64,000 bases of DNA from Metopolophium dirhodum (GCF_019925205.1 NC_083568.1:17110393-17174392); one strand, 5' to 3'; counted from the first letter of the stretch, positions 1 through 14,890 are shown. Notes: generated by a model from the sequence alone, not told the origin. Made by a program: numbers and translations.

Positions 1-1811
1 TAACCCATATCTACCTAGGAATAATATGTAACTTATACTGACCCAAAAACTATAATAAAATCTAAATCGAAAAATTTGATCGAATTTCTCCGATCATCGG
101 GTCTACACCCACATGGATTTTTTTTTATGATAAACGGTTATTGTTACGATCGCTCGTCGTATTATTTTTACGATGAGATACGTCTTATATTAATATAATA
201 TACTGTGTATAGGCACGTCAACGCGAATAATAACAATAACAGAATGCGACGACGTTCCATGCAGCCAGAGACGGCCCCACACAGCGTGACTTACCTGTTG
301 CATTTTCCAAATACCGCCTACCTATATAATGTGATATTATTATACTGTGTACAGTGTACATATAGGCACTTTCGAATTATTAGAAATTCACCGATCGTAG
401 GCGGAGGTTTGCGCATCACGCGAAGGTGCCTATACGAACACAATATTATTAAACAAATATTAAGGAAGGTACATCGTTATGAAGGTAATACGGCAATAGT
501 TACCTATATATAATTATGTATATACCTAATCGTATATATAAATAGTATAATGTTTACCGGTGACCCTAGAGTATAGACATACCTAATCTATTTAACATGT
601 GAGCATCGCCTGGACGAGCATATTTTTGTTCGTCGTGATGCTGTGCAATGCATTTTCACCGTCACATTAGACTCGATGCTATTTGACGATAATTTTTGGA
701 ATTTGATTATTATCACACGCACCACGATGATTTTCCACCCTCATTATAGATGCATTTCCATAACGATAATAATATACATTACATACGCAGAGCTAACATT
801 CGCTATGCAGTTCGTCAAATCTTGCTGTGGAAGAGGATACCCGCGAGTCATCCTAACGCGCGACTTGCGGATTTCCTACAAAAATCTTGATAAAAAATAA
901 AATAAAAATAATTAAAAAAATAATATAAAGTCATATAAGTCAGTTTCCATAGGATTTATAAGTTTCATACTGTAATAACCTGATTCGAGAAGAAAAAAGT
1001 GAGCGGAACATGTAATTAAACAAACTATGCTGAACAGACTTCGGAGTTCGATGAAGAATAATAGGATAAAATAAATATTAATCGAAAGCACGATAAAATA
1101 ATACTTATCTATCAAGTGCATCGGACGTACTGTCTGAGTTGTAAATACCTGATCGTATATTATACAGTCTGTGAGCATGTCCTTGACATCTACTAGTGGC
1201 GACTATATAAGATGTTTGGCTATCGCATCATTGCAGAGTTATCTATCTACAAATATACTTTAATAAAACTAGATATAATTTTGTAATAAAATAATACTCG
1301 TATCCTAAAAAATGAATGAATCATTATGAAATAGTAAATACACCCACTACCTCAGCCCAAGCAAAACGATATCGATTCAAAACTCTGAGATTTCTATTTC
1401 AAAATCAAATATTCTCTTATTTTTCAATTTTTGTTTTTCAAATCTTTTACTAAATTATCTATAATTTACAAATCGTTGACAGTAAAATATAATATTAGTA
1501 CCTACCTATATAATATATTATATATATGTTAATTAGTGATTTGGACGGTTGCTGCAGTGACCGTATAGTGGTACTTATACAATTAAAAGAAATCAAATAC
1601 TTATGAGACGATTCTGTGTCCGGAGAGCTTATTTCCATTCGAACGGACTCTATTAAGATCGGATTGTATTACTATAATTATTATTATACTTACAGCGGCC
1701 GATAATTATAATTAACAGCTAGGCTAGCTACACGCGACGAACCCAGGCGGTGCTGAATGCAGATAGCGCAGTGTGAAGGGGGAGAAAGAGGATACACGAC
1801 GGCATTACCGC

Positions 1812-1857
<46 letters not shown>

Positions 1858-4800
1858 TGTACCAGGCCCAAATGGAGCTGAAAGGCGGCGGTGGCGGCGT
1901 TGAAATATGTAGGCCGAGATCGCTCGCAGGGTCAAGTGCACATTTTCACCCGCGTGACCCGCAGCATCAACAGCAGCAGCCAACACTCACGATAACGCCG
2001 GCCTGTATAATATAATGTACATAATAATCTCGCACTTGACAGATTATGAATAAGTGTGTGTGTGTGTAACACTATGCACTTAAAACGTTACCACTGCCAA
2101 TTCTGTCGGTGGGCCGTTACCGCGCGTTTATCGTACATATAGGTACGCATAACAATATCATCATCATCGTTTCGGGCGTAAGTAAAAACTACTTCAACTC
2201 TCCGTCGTCACGCCCATCAGCTAAAAAAAAAAAAAAAATCAGACGAGTATTAATAATAATATATTCGGATACGTACAATATAGATAAATGATATTATGAT
2301 AGGTACGCCGAGAACGAGTTTGATAAAAAAAACATCACCGGGTAGACTGCTTGTGGACCGCGATCAATTCCGTATAGTCCATAGTTCGCCATGTTATAAA
2401 GTGCCTTTCCTAGTCATAAAACAATCAATCTTATCCTCGCACGACGTGCCCTGTGAATATTTTACGATGTCCGTAGGCAGTGGAATACACGTGATGTTTG
2501 AATAGTATTTATTGGGCTGATTGGGGGGGGGGGTATTTTGGGGGTACGGATAAAAAACACATACATAGATAATATTATAAATACGCAGGTGTAATGCAAA
2601 TAAATACCAACCAATTTTTTTAAAATCTAATGACCCATAATGCTCTATATTATAGTCATCGTAATATTCAACCGTACGCCGTGCCATAAATATTACAGTG
2701 AATTAAAAAACATTTTTGACACTAAAACGCGAATAGATAACAATATGTAATAATGACGCAAGAAAAACAGTCCATCAAAAGTACGTAATGAAATAATTAC
2801 ATTGTATTCTCCTTATTTAAATTTATAATTTCACCCATATGCATCGACAAATGGAAGAAAATTGTAAAAAATGGACAAGAAAATAATAATATAAGAAACG
2901 AAAAATAAACATACTTTTAATACCATCGTTTATTAGCGTTATCGATGTGACATGCTGCAGGCTTATAAATATTATATCTGACACAAATAAACAATATTCA
3001 ATGTTGTGCATAAACCATAAACGCCTTAACAAGATAATAGATAATATGACCATACTATACGTTTTGCCCAGCTGGTTCCCCTATACAAAACCAAATTGTA
3101 TACTTAAAGTTATACATTTAGGAATACATTATCACAATAAAATATAGGCCAAAATAATATCACGTGTTTTGAAATTGTATAGTATCTTCTATCTGCGTTG
3201 AATATAGATTTGAATATTTTATTGGTTTTTCATTTATAAAAAATCGCATCGTCTTACGACACCTGTATAAAGTACGATAACGGATAACCATTTTATAAAA
3301 TTAAAAATCTGCTATAGTGTGCTACGTGTGCATATTTTGTATATAATATAATAAATAGCCACTCTGATCTAAACTTATAATTATATGTAGTAGGTAGTTA
3401 AAACAGTGTAGATAATAATATAATTACAACTATTTTTCGAAAGAAATAAAAACACAACATTGACGGCGGACGAAACGTCGTGTTTATCTCCAACATTATC
3501 AAACCGTAATAATATATTTTATACCTATGTCCGCGTATAGGTATAATCGTGGTCACATTAGGAATTCAAAATTGTTGAGAAAATAGAGAAAAAATAAGAA
3601 AGTCAGTCGTGAACATACGTTAGGTACATCTATTTTTATGACTGTACACACATGTATACAATAGTAGGTATATTATAATTTATAATAATACACGCACATA
3701 ATAGTATAATATTATAATGTATAACAGTCGGCATAAATCGCATGGGTTATTGTGGTCAACAGGTGATAGGTACTATATAGGATGATTCACCAAGAATGCT
3801 ATATTTCCTTTCAATAATGAATTTATTAAAATTCTAATTTTTAAAATAGTGAAGTACGATTATTAAGGACCATACAATTATTTTCAAATACTTACATTTT
3901 TTATACCATTGATAGAATGTCCTGCGACGATATTGAAATGATAACCAATTTATTTTAATGTACATTGTTAGGTTATTTTTTTAAAATGATCAAAATTTAT
4001 AGTAGTAGTTTCTGAGTTGTTTAATATGTGAATTTAAATTCTTTAGTGGATATTATTCTCGGAATTATAATTCTTAAAAATGGTTTTTACAATTAATATG
4101 AGTTAGATGTCATATTTAATTTTAATCTAGTACTTGTAATATTATACTCAGCCATTTTTTTTTACTAATTTTAAACATACTTAGATTAATATTAATTACT
4201 ATAATTTTCAAATTATCATAGCGCCATATACACCGAACCTATTATCACTGTACCACAAAAGTCAAGCAACATTTTAATTTTCATTAACAAGTTCATTTTC
4301 TTATATACCTATAGTTAGTTCTATTATCAGAAAATAATTTTGTGATTTTTTTTAAAGGTATTAAAACATAAGTCTAACTTACAATAAATGCATAGATAGT
4401 AAGAGTTATACAGATGTAAGGCCTAAACTATATTGGAAGTAATAGTATTGAAACGTATGTCTGGCGTGAATTTTGTTTGGTCTCTCTTGTAAAAATTTGC
4501 TTTTTGTGACTTGCGCTACTTGACTTCTATGTAACATTGTATTAATGAATTTATTACCCATAGTAAATACAGTTGAATAACTCGAAAACTACTGGTTTCG
4601 ATTACGATTTAAATACGTAATTTGAGAGTATTTAAAATACATAATATAATGAAATCTGAATTATAATAAATAAATTATGAAAGGCACCAGCTGTATACCT
4701 GATGGGCCACCTGTAGATTCCCAACACATACTCACTCACCAGCACACGATCAAAGAAATAATATTATTTTCGTACTCGTCGGTTTAATTTTGTGGTTTAT

Positions 4801-6497
4801 TTTTTGTAAAGGATTCCTCACAATAATATATTAATTGGAGTGGTTTGTAATTTCGGTTTTTAAAAAAATATATATTTTATATATCATTTCACTTCGTACA
4901 ATTAATAAACAAACTATTTCATTGTTTTTATTAATTCAGACATACGAACACCGATTTCCAAAAGGCATATTAGGCGATCTATTGATTATAATCATCGTTG
5001 TAATAGTGTAACATAATATTATTGTCGAGTCGGCGTATTATAATTATAGTATAATATTTATTATAGTCGCGCACACTGTATAGTTGTTTTGTGTCGGACA
5101 TAATATACAGATTACTTTATCGTACGATCGTCGGTTACATTTAATAATGGTTAGATTTCAACCTACTGAAAATCTCTAGAACGACAAAGAGCACGTGTGA
5201 GTGTGCGTGTGTGTGCGCGCAATTATTTGAAAAGTTACCCACTTTTAATTAAACAGTTGGAAAACAATAGGGACCTATAATTTAATCGAGACACGAAAAT
5301 ACACGCGGTAATGAAAGTGTCTTTAAATATTAATATTATACTATGCGCACATGATGTGAACTAGTTCACCGGATTACTGAGACGGACGGTTATAATACTC
5401 TTATGCGGAAAACACAACGCATTATAATTTATGGTATAATATTATCATAATATGTTATTATATTAAAATGATGTACCGAAAATAATAAGAATATTCTGTT
5501 TTCGTGTATTTTTTGTTTTTAATATTACTTTGTGTACTACCTACGCATTTACTTTCTTTCGAGATATTTCAGGAACATTTTTTTTTAAAATTTTATCTTG
5601 ATGCATCTATACTACCTGATTTGAAACTAAAAATATATTTTATAAAAAACATACACGAACATCTCACTGGTTTACCCGCATACATTTCTACTATAAAAAA
5701 CTGCCACACATTCGTTCTTTATTATTTATGTATTAAGGCGTGTGAACAGATTTTAGAAAATGTTATCACTGCACATTAATAACATTCCACTTTTTTTTAA
5801 GTTATTCATTTTATGTATTAATATACGTATACAATACATACGATTTACCTTTACAAACAGACATTTCTTACTAACTCCTCGTTATTTGGGACGTGAGAAT
5901 TTGCTTAAGGTCTTCTTAATAATTATTTGAAGCTAATTTTTCTACAGATACTCAACCTTTATTGTAAATAAACACACGTGTGGTTTGAATTTGTTGTAAA
6001 CTATTTGTTGTGGCTACTCTTTACAATAATAATTTAAGTCTAACATTGCCTGAGAATTTAGATTACTTTTACAGTTATACAAAACGAAATTGTATTAACA
6101 TAATATAATGCATATGCCTACAAATATATACCTACATATAACCTATAGTATAATAGACTAGAGATAGTGTAGTTTTTAATTGTGTTTAATTGTGGATGGT
6201 ATTATTAGTATTTAGGACAATCCAAAATGACTAAAATTTGATGATATTAAAAAAAATAATACTGACGTATTAAAAACCAAAATATAAATTCACTATAATA
6301 ATATTATGCAAATTATTGATTAACCATATAATATATTGATAAACAATTTGATAAAATTAAAATAAAGATATTGGGTAGGCATGGACCATTGGGGACAATG
6401 CTATAGCATTAGAAAAAAAATGATAAGGTAGTGTAATCAGGAAATTTTGATTTTTGTCATTTAAATAATATACCTAATCAATAAATTACTTGACATC
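1..6497. other. Non-coding AT-rich region
   Basis: No gene is supported here. Open frames are short, rich in Ile, Tyr, Asn and Lys, and lack splice-linked partners or recognisable domains. A slightly GC-richer patch at about 1740-2000 flanks an ATT microsatellite, and short GT repeats occur near 2056 and 5197. A splice-donor-like CAG/GTAAGT lies on the minus strand near 290-300 without a supported exon. The stretch could contain intron or distal regulatory sequence of a gene outside the window. Confidence 0.5.
1814..1857. repeat. (ATT)n microsatellite
   Basis: An almost pure run of about 14 ATT units. It creates poly-Leu and poly-Ile open frames on the two strands, which are artefacts of the repeat. 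Similar trinucleotide tracts occur near 13461-13484, 14470-14497 and 14605-14629. Confidence 0.95.
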
Positions 6498-6760
6498 TTT
6501 TTTTCTTTTTTTTTTTTGTATAGAACTTAATCCCGGTAACTATGGCCATTATCTATTTTTGTAGGTTCTTAATAGGTTTATTACTGTGGGGGAAGGTACG
6601 GTTGGTTTTTGGATAAGTGTGTGTATGTGTGGTAAGGATTTGCCACTAAGAACCCGAATGGTCACCCATCCGGGAACTCATAGCACGCGCCGGTGCTTAC
6701 TCTCAGATCGCGTTTCATCGTGATTGATTGCAACCACCACACTTCGCCAAGCCACACTTT
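6498..6760 (-). mobile_element. 5S rRNA-like SINE
   Basis: Read on the minus strand, bases about 6711 to 6646 resemble the internal promoter part of 5S rRNA. An A-box-like segment with AAGCACCGGCGCG is followed by a C-box-like GGATGGGTGACC and then a GGG motif, in the 5S order and at about the 5S spacing. Downstream is an unrelated body, then an A-rich tail, seen on the plus strand as T-rich sequence at 6498-6517. 5S-derived SINEs (SINE3 type) are known in animals. I could not identify a clear target-site duplication. A decayed 5S pseudogene is the alternative. Confidence 0.55.
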
Positions 6761-9700
6761 ATGTATATTTAAAGCTTAAGCTTAATGCTTATTATTATAT
6801 GAGTATATAACATAATATAATTTATATTTAAGAGGTGCTTCAGTAATTATTTTTTTATCAATCTTACGCACGTAGAATATAGCATGAAACTCTCTCCAAA
6901 TAGCATAATGCTTATTATACTGACTAGGTATTTTTTTTTTAAGAATGTATCGCTGTGCTAAGAGTGGGTACTTCCCTCTAACCTAACGTAACTTACTAGG
7001 TACCTATTTGTATCTAACAACTTTTTTTTTTACTGTGATGATTGTTTTTTTTTTCACAATTATTAAATGTTTTTAAAGCTTTCACATATTTTAGAGTTAA
7101 GAGAATAAAATGCCTCAATTCAAAGATACACTAATACTTGGCAAATTTCGAAAAGATTTAGTAAGTACCCAAACTTGTTTTGGAATCTAAGAAAAAAATC
7201 ATATAGAATAAACTAAAAAGTAGAGTAGGTAAAGACAAACTTAAAAGTACCTACGCTTACAATATTAGATTCTCACATTATTCAAATAAAACTAAGCTAA
7301 CTTAATTCAGTAAATTGGTAATTCAAAACATGTTAATTAATAAATTATGTAGTCTTATGATATAATTATGGTTCACTTCTTCCAGAAAATGTTAAGTATA
7401 TCATTGTTTGGCAGTCGCGACACTACTAGTTATTATAGATACTATTAATAATATATAAACTATTTACTAATTGAAATTGCATTTTCCGTTTTGGACAGTT
7501 GAATCAAGCAGAGGAATTCGTCTGATTTCTACCACGATATTATATACCGCTGAAACGTCCGGTTTTCAACCAGAAATTTCGATGTGACACTATAAGTTTC
7601 ACTCACGTAAACTGAATGAAAATTGAAGAAACCACAATAATAATAGCGCCGTAATTCAATATCATATTATCATGCTTAGACATATTTTGTTATTTTATAC
7701 AATATACGAGTATGACACCGCCATCGTATGTGATACGATTACCGGATGAGGTTACGATCCATCATAATTTTCGTTCTCTAACCTGTAATCGTGTTTTTGC
7801 TTATACACTTGCCGTGCACGCTCTTGACGAATTTCCAATGACAATAACACTCTGCGTCTCTGAAAGCGGCAAGTCCAATATAAAGTAATAATATTATAGT
7901 ATAGTAATATTTAGAATATTAATTTAGAATGACTGCAGGAATACTATCGTATAGTATACTTGGGCAATATACTTAAGTATATTTAATGACTCATAATAAT
8001 AATATAATAATGTTCATGACGTGTCTTATTAGAATTACGGTGGTTGGTATAGTTTTGAAATTTTTCTTTCCCCACTCTCGTAAATTTGGGTTGTAGATAA
8101 AATATCACTAAAATAGAACATTATTGTTATTTAAAAAATTGCTGGCAAATGCGCATCACCGCGGAATGATAATCACCCATCGCGCGTTCACGTCGACGAC
8201 AATTCGAGCCAGTCGAAAAACTATAATATATTTTTATTATATTATATTATATTATTATATACATAATAGACTCAGGAGCCTCGTCTCGGGCCACGTACGA
8301 CAATATAAAGTAACATATCATAATATCGTTAGAATGTAAGATGCACGTACCGGGTAAAATATAATAAATAATATATGTGTAACTATTCCTTTTTGTATCT
8401 ACGCAGCTACACGTGATCACTGTTGGGTATTTATATATTATTTTTATGATACGTTTTTTGTGTATGGATCGGTTTTTTACATATAGTTGTAAATCTATCG
8501 AAAAAAAATATTCGTATTGCGGCTTATATTTTTTTTCTGCTAATCCGTGACAATTTTATTCACAAACATTGCAGTCAACCGTCACAAACACCCAAACGTC
8601 TATCGTTTGCACAAATATTATTACTATTATTTATTATTTGGTATTGTATTATTAAAGGCTATAAAGTAGTATATAGGTACCACTATATATTATTATAACC
8701 TATAAATAAGTATAAAGTATAGAAAATATAAAAAATTAACTGGAAACTACGTAGAAAAAATATATATATAATAATATTGGAGAACATATTATAGTTAAAC
8801 ATATAACGCATCATAGGTATATTATAATATATGTTATAGGCAAAGACGTAAACTAAGAAATTAAAGTTAATGAATATAGTCAATAACGATATTTCCGATC
8901 AAATTAGACGGTAAACGATTTTGACTAGAAATAACGCTAATGTCCATAATGTTCAGGCAATAATGCATTTAGAAATATTTCCTATAGTTAATGACGATAA
9001 CTCCGGACTTTTTCAAACATAATTGAAAAAAAAAATTTTAATCTAACATTTATTGTAAACTTGTTAGGTGAACTCTAATTTTAGGTAGGTACTTATTATA
9101 AATTCTAAATAGTTATGTATGTAAAAATTTAAATAGTGTATTTGTAAATTTTAATAATAAAGTTAGAAACAGACTCGCGTTGTTAAGTCAATTTATCTAT
9201 TAATCGGTACTAACAATGACGTACTTTCCTACTCTAATAATATTGTCGATGGTCGTACATTAGGTACAGTTTAAGTAAAAGATAACCGTCTATTGGATAC
9301 ATAATATGTCTCATCTATATATTAGGTTTACAATATAAATCGCGATTACTTATTTGTTATAATAATTAATTAATAATTATATTAATTAAATTATAATATT
9401 TGTACATACGGATGCCTACTAGGGCACTGCATAACATGTATCTAATATCTACCCTATATAACCTAACCTATAGTAGTTACCTTCAAAGTGTCACGGTACA
9501 TCAAATTGTGAAAATAAATGACTCAATTTATTTATTTTATCTATGTAATATTAAGTATAATTAATGTATAATTTACAATTTCTGAACCAATTTATATATT
9601 TCGATAAACAAAATGATCAACATTGTCGATCAGTTTTAGAGATTTAGGTAAGTTTCTAGTCATAGTTTTAAATGTGTTAACAAAATATTTGAATTTTAAA

Positions 9701-9821
9701 ACCTTGCCTAGTTGACAGTTAATGCATAAACTGTTTATGTTAATATTAAAATTAATGCATTGACGATATCGACAGTGTTAAGAATTTATGATATTGGCTA
9801 GGCATTTACGTTATTTTACCT
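6761..9821. other. Non-coding AT-rich region
   Basis: I see no gene, RNA gene or recognisable transposon here. The open frames at 8124-8339 and 8683-8883 are low-complexity and show no splice or domain support. Confidence 0.5.
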
Positions 9822-9830
9822 AATTTACAT

Positions 9831-9963
9831 GGTATTGGGACAAAATATCCAAGGACAAAATATCCTATACTAAAATATCCAAGTCAAAATATCCAAGGTT
9901 AAAATATCCAACGGATAAAATATCCAGGGATAAAATAATCAATGTATAGGACAAAATATCCAA
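9831..9963. repeat. MULE left terminal inverted repeat
   Basis: About ten tandem degenerate copies of an AAAATATCCAA-type unit. The first about 60 bp pair with the inverted right end at 12283-12344; the remaining copies have no counterpart on the right. Tandem subterminal motifs of this kind are plausible transposase binding sites, which is an inference. Confidence 0.85.
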
Positions 9964-10214
9964 ATAAAAAAAAATTATTAAAATCTGTATTTTTAATACT
10001 CATAATTTTGTTGATTATAAATTTGTTAATTTTTAAAGCACATTTTAATAACATAATACTTTATAATACAGTAGCTGGTAATAAAATAATAATAAAAATA
10101 ATATGTTGCGTTATATAATAATTAGTTTTTATAAGATTTATATTATTTAAAACTATATAACTTATAATATTATAATTTAATTATATAAATATCGTATTAA
10201 TATCATATAAGTTA

Positions 10215-11801
10215 TCATATTATATTTGCTATTGCAATTAAAAAAATATCTAAATCTTTTTCACCATTCATATATTCAATACAAAGAAGCTTAAGTTTTT
10301 CTTGCATCTTTACATATTTTGGTTTTTTTCGTGGTGGATCCAATGTCCCTAACTCTCTTTGTGCAATTTTTGTTTCGTCGGTGGCTATCTCCAGGCGCAT
10401 TTTTTTTATTAAAGTCCAATACTTGGATGATTATGTGTTACCTAGAAATTGAAATTTTAAATATAGGTTAGAATAATATAACGACAATAATCTTGTATAA
10501 ATATTGTATGCTTAAGTACCTACTAACTAAATTTGAAAACCTATGATTCCATCCTTCACATTGATTATTTGTCCGGTTACCATCACGTAAAGTTGTTTCC
10601 ATAACATTCAATACCGATGGCGAATGTAAAACACATATTTTACGTTGTTTACGTCCTATTCGTTTAATACTTCCAATATATGTATTTTCAAAATATGTAA
10701 CTAGTTCTTTGGCTTTGTCTGGCATAATATCTTTTAAATAAAGTAATCCTGAAAAAAATAAAAATATATAAGTACAATAGAACAATTAATTAATTTATAA
10801 TTGTATGCATGTTAATTACCTTTTTCAATATCGTTGACAGGGAGAAAGGCAAGCCCGTCTAACATCGCACAAAATTTACTGAACGTCTCATCTTCTCTGT
10901 AATATGTTTCCAATCCCAGTTTTTGTACTTGCCGTTGTGTACTTTGACATACATGATAAAAGCAACCCTGTATTTTAATATCATCTCCGAATGTGATTTT
11001 TATCGCATTTATAACTGCTTTTTCAAAATCACAATTTATAGTATTTGGATCCGGATACATTTCTAGTTCTTCACATTTTCCCATAATAATAGATAACATC
11101 TTTTCATATGTTGTTTGTGTTTTTTTTTCTAATAAAATATAAATAGCCGCAATAAACATTATTTATTTCTACTCTTATGACATAAAGTTGTTGAAATATG
11201 TTGGGTGCGATGGACAAATTTCCATCCATATACCATGTAGACGATTTAGTTAAATATCGAAGACCGTTATTAGTGGCAAATATAACAATTCGTTCTTCTG
11301 CCATTACACCATTGTCGTACAACAAAAATCTTGTTAAATTTGTATCACCAAGAGTACACCACTCGGAATCAACTTTGAATACTAAATCAGCTAAACTAAT
11401 TGGACTCACAGGATTATTTTTTTATTTTTGTCGACGTAATCTTCGTTTTACAATTTCTTCCGGCGGTATTTGTGCTTGAACTTCTCGTGGTAAATTTGCA
11501 ACTTCTCTGGCAAATACTTCAGCTGGTTTTATTTCATTCGTTTTAATGGTTTTTAGCATAATATCTAAACATTTTGTGACATCTACATCATTCTGATTAC
11601 TTTTACATACCATCAAAAATGTTGTTTTGATATACGTGGGTTGCTGTAATCTAATGTGGTTCGACAAATAGCTGGACATTTTAAGCTATTTGACTTCACA
11701 CATCGCCATGATATTTTTTCTTTTCCTTTATATCTTATAACGTACATATAGCCATTTAAACATGCCTTTAATCCTCCTTTATTTGAATTAATTAATTCCA
11801 T
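10215..11801 (-). pseudogene. MULE transposase with FLYWCH zinc finger, broken
   Basis: The minus-strand coding pieces are, in order, 11801-11613, 11679-11422, 11409-11104, 11159-10812, 10785-10468 and 10400-10215. The first encodes a FLYWCH-type zinc finger (GGLKACLNGYMY, then WRC and CPAICRT). The middle pieces match the MULE transposase core: a segment with CDFEKAVINA, then GCFYHVCQS. They are followed by the family's C-terminal region with YFENTYIG and RTNNQCEGWNHRF. A short intron of about 75 bp, with GTAATT donor and TTTTTTCAG acceptor, is plausible near 10747-10819. Successive pieces lie in different frames and several joins have no splice signal, so the gene is inactivated by frameshifts. 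The FLYWCH plus MULE arrangement is a known insect transposase architecture. Confidence 0.85.
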
Positions 11802-12624
11802 AATACAAAATAAATTAAATAAAATATTAACTTTAAATATGACTTAACAAGTATTATAGCACAATAAATATTATAAAAGTCACACTGACACACTGCACAA
11901 AATAATTCTACGATAGTTAACGGTAAACTGCAATAATTGCAATCAATACTTTGCTTCTACACCGATGAAAGCAGATAATTTTAGATAAAGTTGTCATTTT
12001 GTACTAATTTATTATGTCCACTACGATATAGATTACAGATATGATGTACGTAATTTCTATGTAACACCGATAACTAAAGCCTATCATTATACCTAATAGA
12101 GTATAGATATTATATTATACAATGTAACATATTATTTTTACTATTATTATTTTATTACTATATTATAAAGTATTATTAATGATTTAAATATGAATATTTA
12201 TCCAAAGAATAAATACAGAAAAAAATTTTTAAAAATCGTGTAAGCACAGATTTATAGATTTTTATGATTTTTTTTTATTTGGATATTTTGACTTGGATAT
12301 TTTAGTATAGGATATTTTGTCATTGGATATTTTGTCCTAGATTCAATTTACATCATTGACCGTAACATATATATTATTATAGTTAAGTTAGGTTTGGTAA
12401 AAATATTTGAATTCCATCGTATGGTAAGCATTACAGATATAGAAATTATATTACTGCTTGTTAAAATGTTAAATTGCTTATTTTTTTTTTACTTGTATTT
12501 TAAGCTTTATTTTTAATATTTTAACTTTTACAATTTCAATATATATATTTGTATAGATTTATAAAGTTTTTTTTGGAAATATTTTTATTTTTGCTTTTAA
12601 TAGATCAGAATATTAAATTAAACA

Positions 12625-13115
12625 ATTAAAAAAGTGGATGTCGCTCTGCTGTACAGTAAGTTACAAGTGGGTCACTGTAATGGATGGTGTTAAATTTGAA
12701 TTCAATGATATAATATCATTGTATAAGAAAAACGATTCTGAGCGAAAACGGTCAGTCAGCCTATGATATTACCAAGTATTGGTAATATAGATTAGGTATA
12801 AATTTAATGTACCTATACGGTCATTTGTTTTAGAGTTGCACCCAAAACCGAAATCGATTTTCTCGAAAACAGATTTTGTGTAAAAATTCCCATTTTTCCT
12901 TAATTTTTCTTTTGTTTTTCACGTCGCGTTTGAAAACTACTGAGAACATTTTACTTTTGACCCCTCAAAGTACCAACTAGATTCACTTTTCTATCAGAAA
13001 AGTTACTGTTGAAGAAAATCCAAGCACTTCTACTGTCCTAAAAGGTGATGACAGACACAAAAAAAAATAAAAAAAAAAACACACATCATTGTAAAATCAT
13101 CGCTTTGCTCAGAAT
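12625..13115 (+). repeat. Dispersed interspersed repeat copy A
   Basis: A non-coding block of about 490 bp with distinctive words such as GATTCTGAGC near both ends (in opposite orientation) and an A-rich stretch near 13059. The part at about 12845-13025 is similar, in reverse complement, to 36588-36740 in this window. That shows the family is dispersed. It resembles a repeat I associate with aphid genomes; its class is unknown to me. Confidence 0.6.
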
Positions 13116-13453
13116 CTAAAAAATGTTAATGTTAATATAAAAAAAATTCCTTTAAATTTGATAATAATCAATTAAAATAATAACGAGTATACAAATTAAC
13201 CGTTTAAAATATTTCCAACTCTAAGCTCTTAATTATGTTATGTGTCAACAACGTTCTTTTAATTATAATCACAGATTTTTTTTCCATTTAATAAGTAAAA
13301 CATTATTTTCTACAAAAATCGAATCAAATGAACCATTAAAATACACTCTCTCAGTGCCTGTCTTACAGAGATAAGATAAACATAAAAAGTGTGAATAAAA
13401 CACGTTTCCAAACTTTCTAGACATTACGTGTTTTCAAATTAATATTGAAATAT

Positions 13454-13484
<31 letters not shown>

Positions 13485-14469
13485 CTATCGATTGAACATT
13501 ACATTCCCGGGTCATAATTGACAAAAAGGTTTCACATCACCATACGAATAGAATAATCTAACAACACTGCGTTTTCCTTCACAAATACAGTGATCTAATA
13601 TTATACAGTATGTATGGTGTGTCTAATGCCATTATGCGTAAGTTGTTTTTAACGATGTGGAACTATAGGTATACAATGGAAATTCAAAAAAATTAAGGAA
13701 TACAATATGGTTCTTTATTTCTTTTGATTAATTTTTTCTATGATAATTTAAATCAAGCTCATTGCTTTATCAACGACATCAACAATTTTTTTTAGGTACC
13801 TATACTGCTTTTTTCATAATATTTTAATAGTCGAATCGTCAAAAGTTCACTATTTTATTCTATAATCTGAAATTACTTGACTCATTAATAGTTTTAATTG
13901 GAATAATGTTGTATTTACTAATTTGTGCTTCATTATATTTTTTAAAATAATGGATATTGCAACATTAAAAGAGAAACAAAAAACATAATATTTATTCAAA
14001 TTACTCAAATTATAACTATACTATACTAAAATGTGAATTTAATTTGACAGTTTAGTGTTTTAAATTACAAATTACAACAATGGTATAATCTATAATAATA
14101 TCTTGTCACAAGCTGCAGCAGTATTCAGAAATTTAAAAACCACGCCCTTCCTTCGACATGGCACCCCTCTAACAATACCAACGCCCGCGGTTTTCCGATA
14201 TTTTCCTATTAAATATACCGGAATACCAAAGAGCGTCTCGTGTGCAAGTAATAATAACATATCAGTAATAATAAAAAATAATAAAAGATAAAATTCCTAC
14301 AACACACAAAATACGATATAATAATAATAATAATAATATTATATATACCTAGTCGGCCGCTGCGTCGTGTCATCCGCGAACGGTCGAAACGCGAAAACGT
14401 CGATGTATCTATATAACATATTATATACGTATTTAATATACCAATAATATTATATCGCTTCAGACGTCA

Positions 14470-14503
<34 letters not shown>

Positions 14504-14890
14504 TAAGAATGAGTATATACGCATTATATATACAGTCGTTTTGTGCGCCCCGCGTGAGACCGTCCGTCGAAACGTCCGCCACGACACACTTTTAGGTCGT
14601 ACGCTATTATTATTATTATTATTATTATATTAACAATAATAGGTGTACCGTGCACAACAATAAACGCGAGTTAAATCGTGAAAATATAATGTACGGTAAA
14701 GGAACGCGAGGAGAACGCTCGGCGCGGTGGGTGTAATGTGTTTAGGAATATATACGATGTACCTAACAATATATTATACCATATAATAATAACACATCGA
14801 TCGGCTGAATTTCGTATTTGTATTACGATAAGAAATCAAACATAATAATAATATATACATATAATATTACACACACTGTATTACACTAAC
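13116..14890. other. Non-coding region with microsatellites
   Basis: Holds several ATT/TAA microsatellites and, at 14350-14740, alternating GC-richer patches rich in CG dinucleotides. These might be promoter or 5' untranslated sequence. The 62-codon open frame at 14103-14291 is open on both strands and has no recognisable domain. Confidence 0.4.

Larger units (their letters stand above)
9831..12344 (-). mobile_element. Mutator-like (MULE) DNA transposon, complete ends
   Basis: A 2.5-kb element bounded by inverted repeats and an exact 9-bp target duplication, AATTTACAT, at 9822-9830 and 12345-12353. Nine-base duplications are the rule for Mutator-superfamily elements. The outer about 60 bp of each end match as inverted repeats and are built from tandem copies of an ACAAAATATCC-like unit. 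The left end continues with more copies to about 9963. The interior carries a broken MULE transposase gene on the minus strand. The intact target duplication suggests a moderately recent insertion, although the coding region has already decayed. Confidence 0.9.

Noticed and set aside
1690..2015. Open frames with poly-Ile or poly-Leu
   Set aside because: Direct products of the ATT microsatellite.
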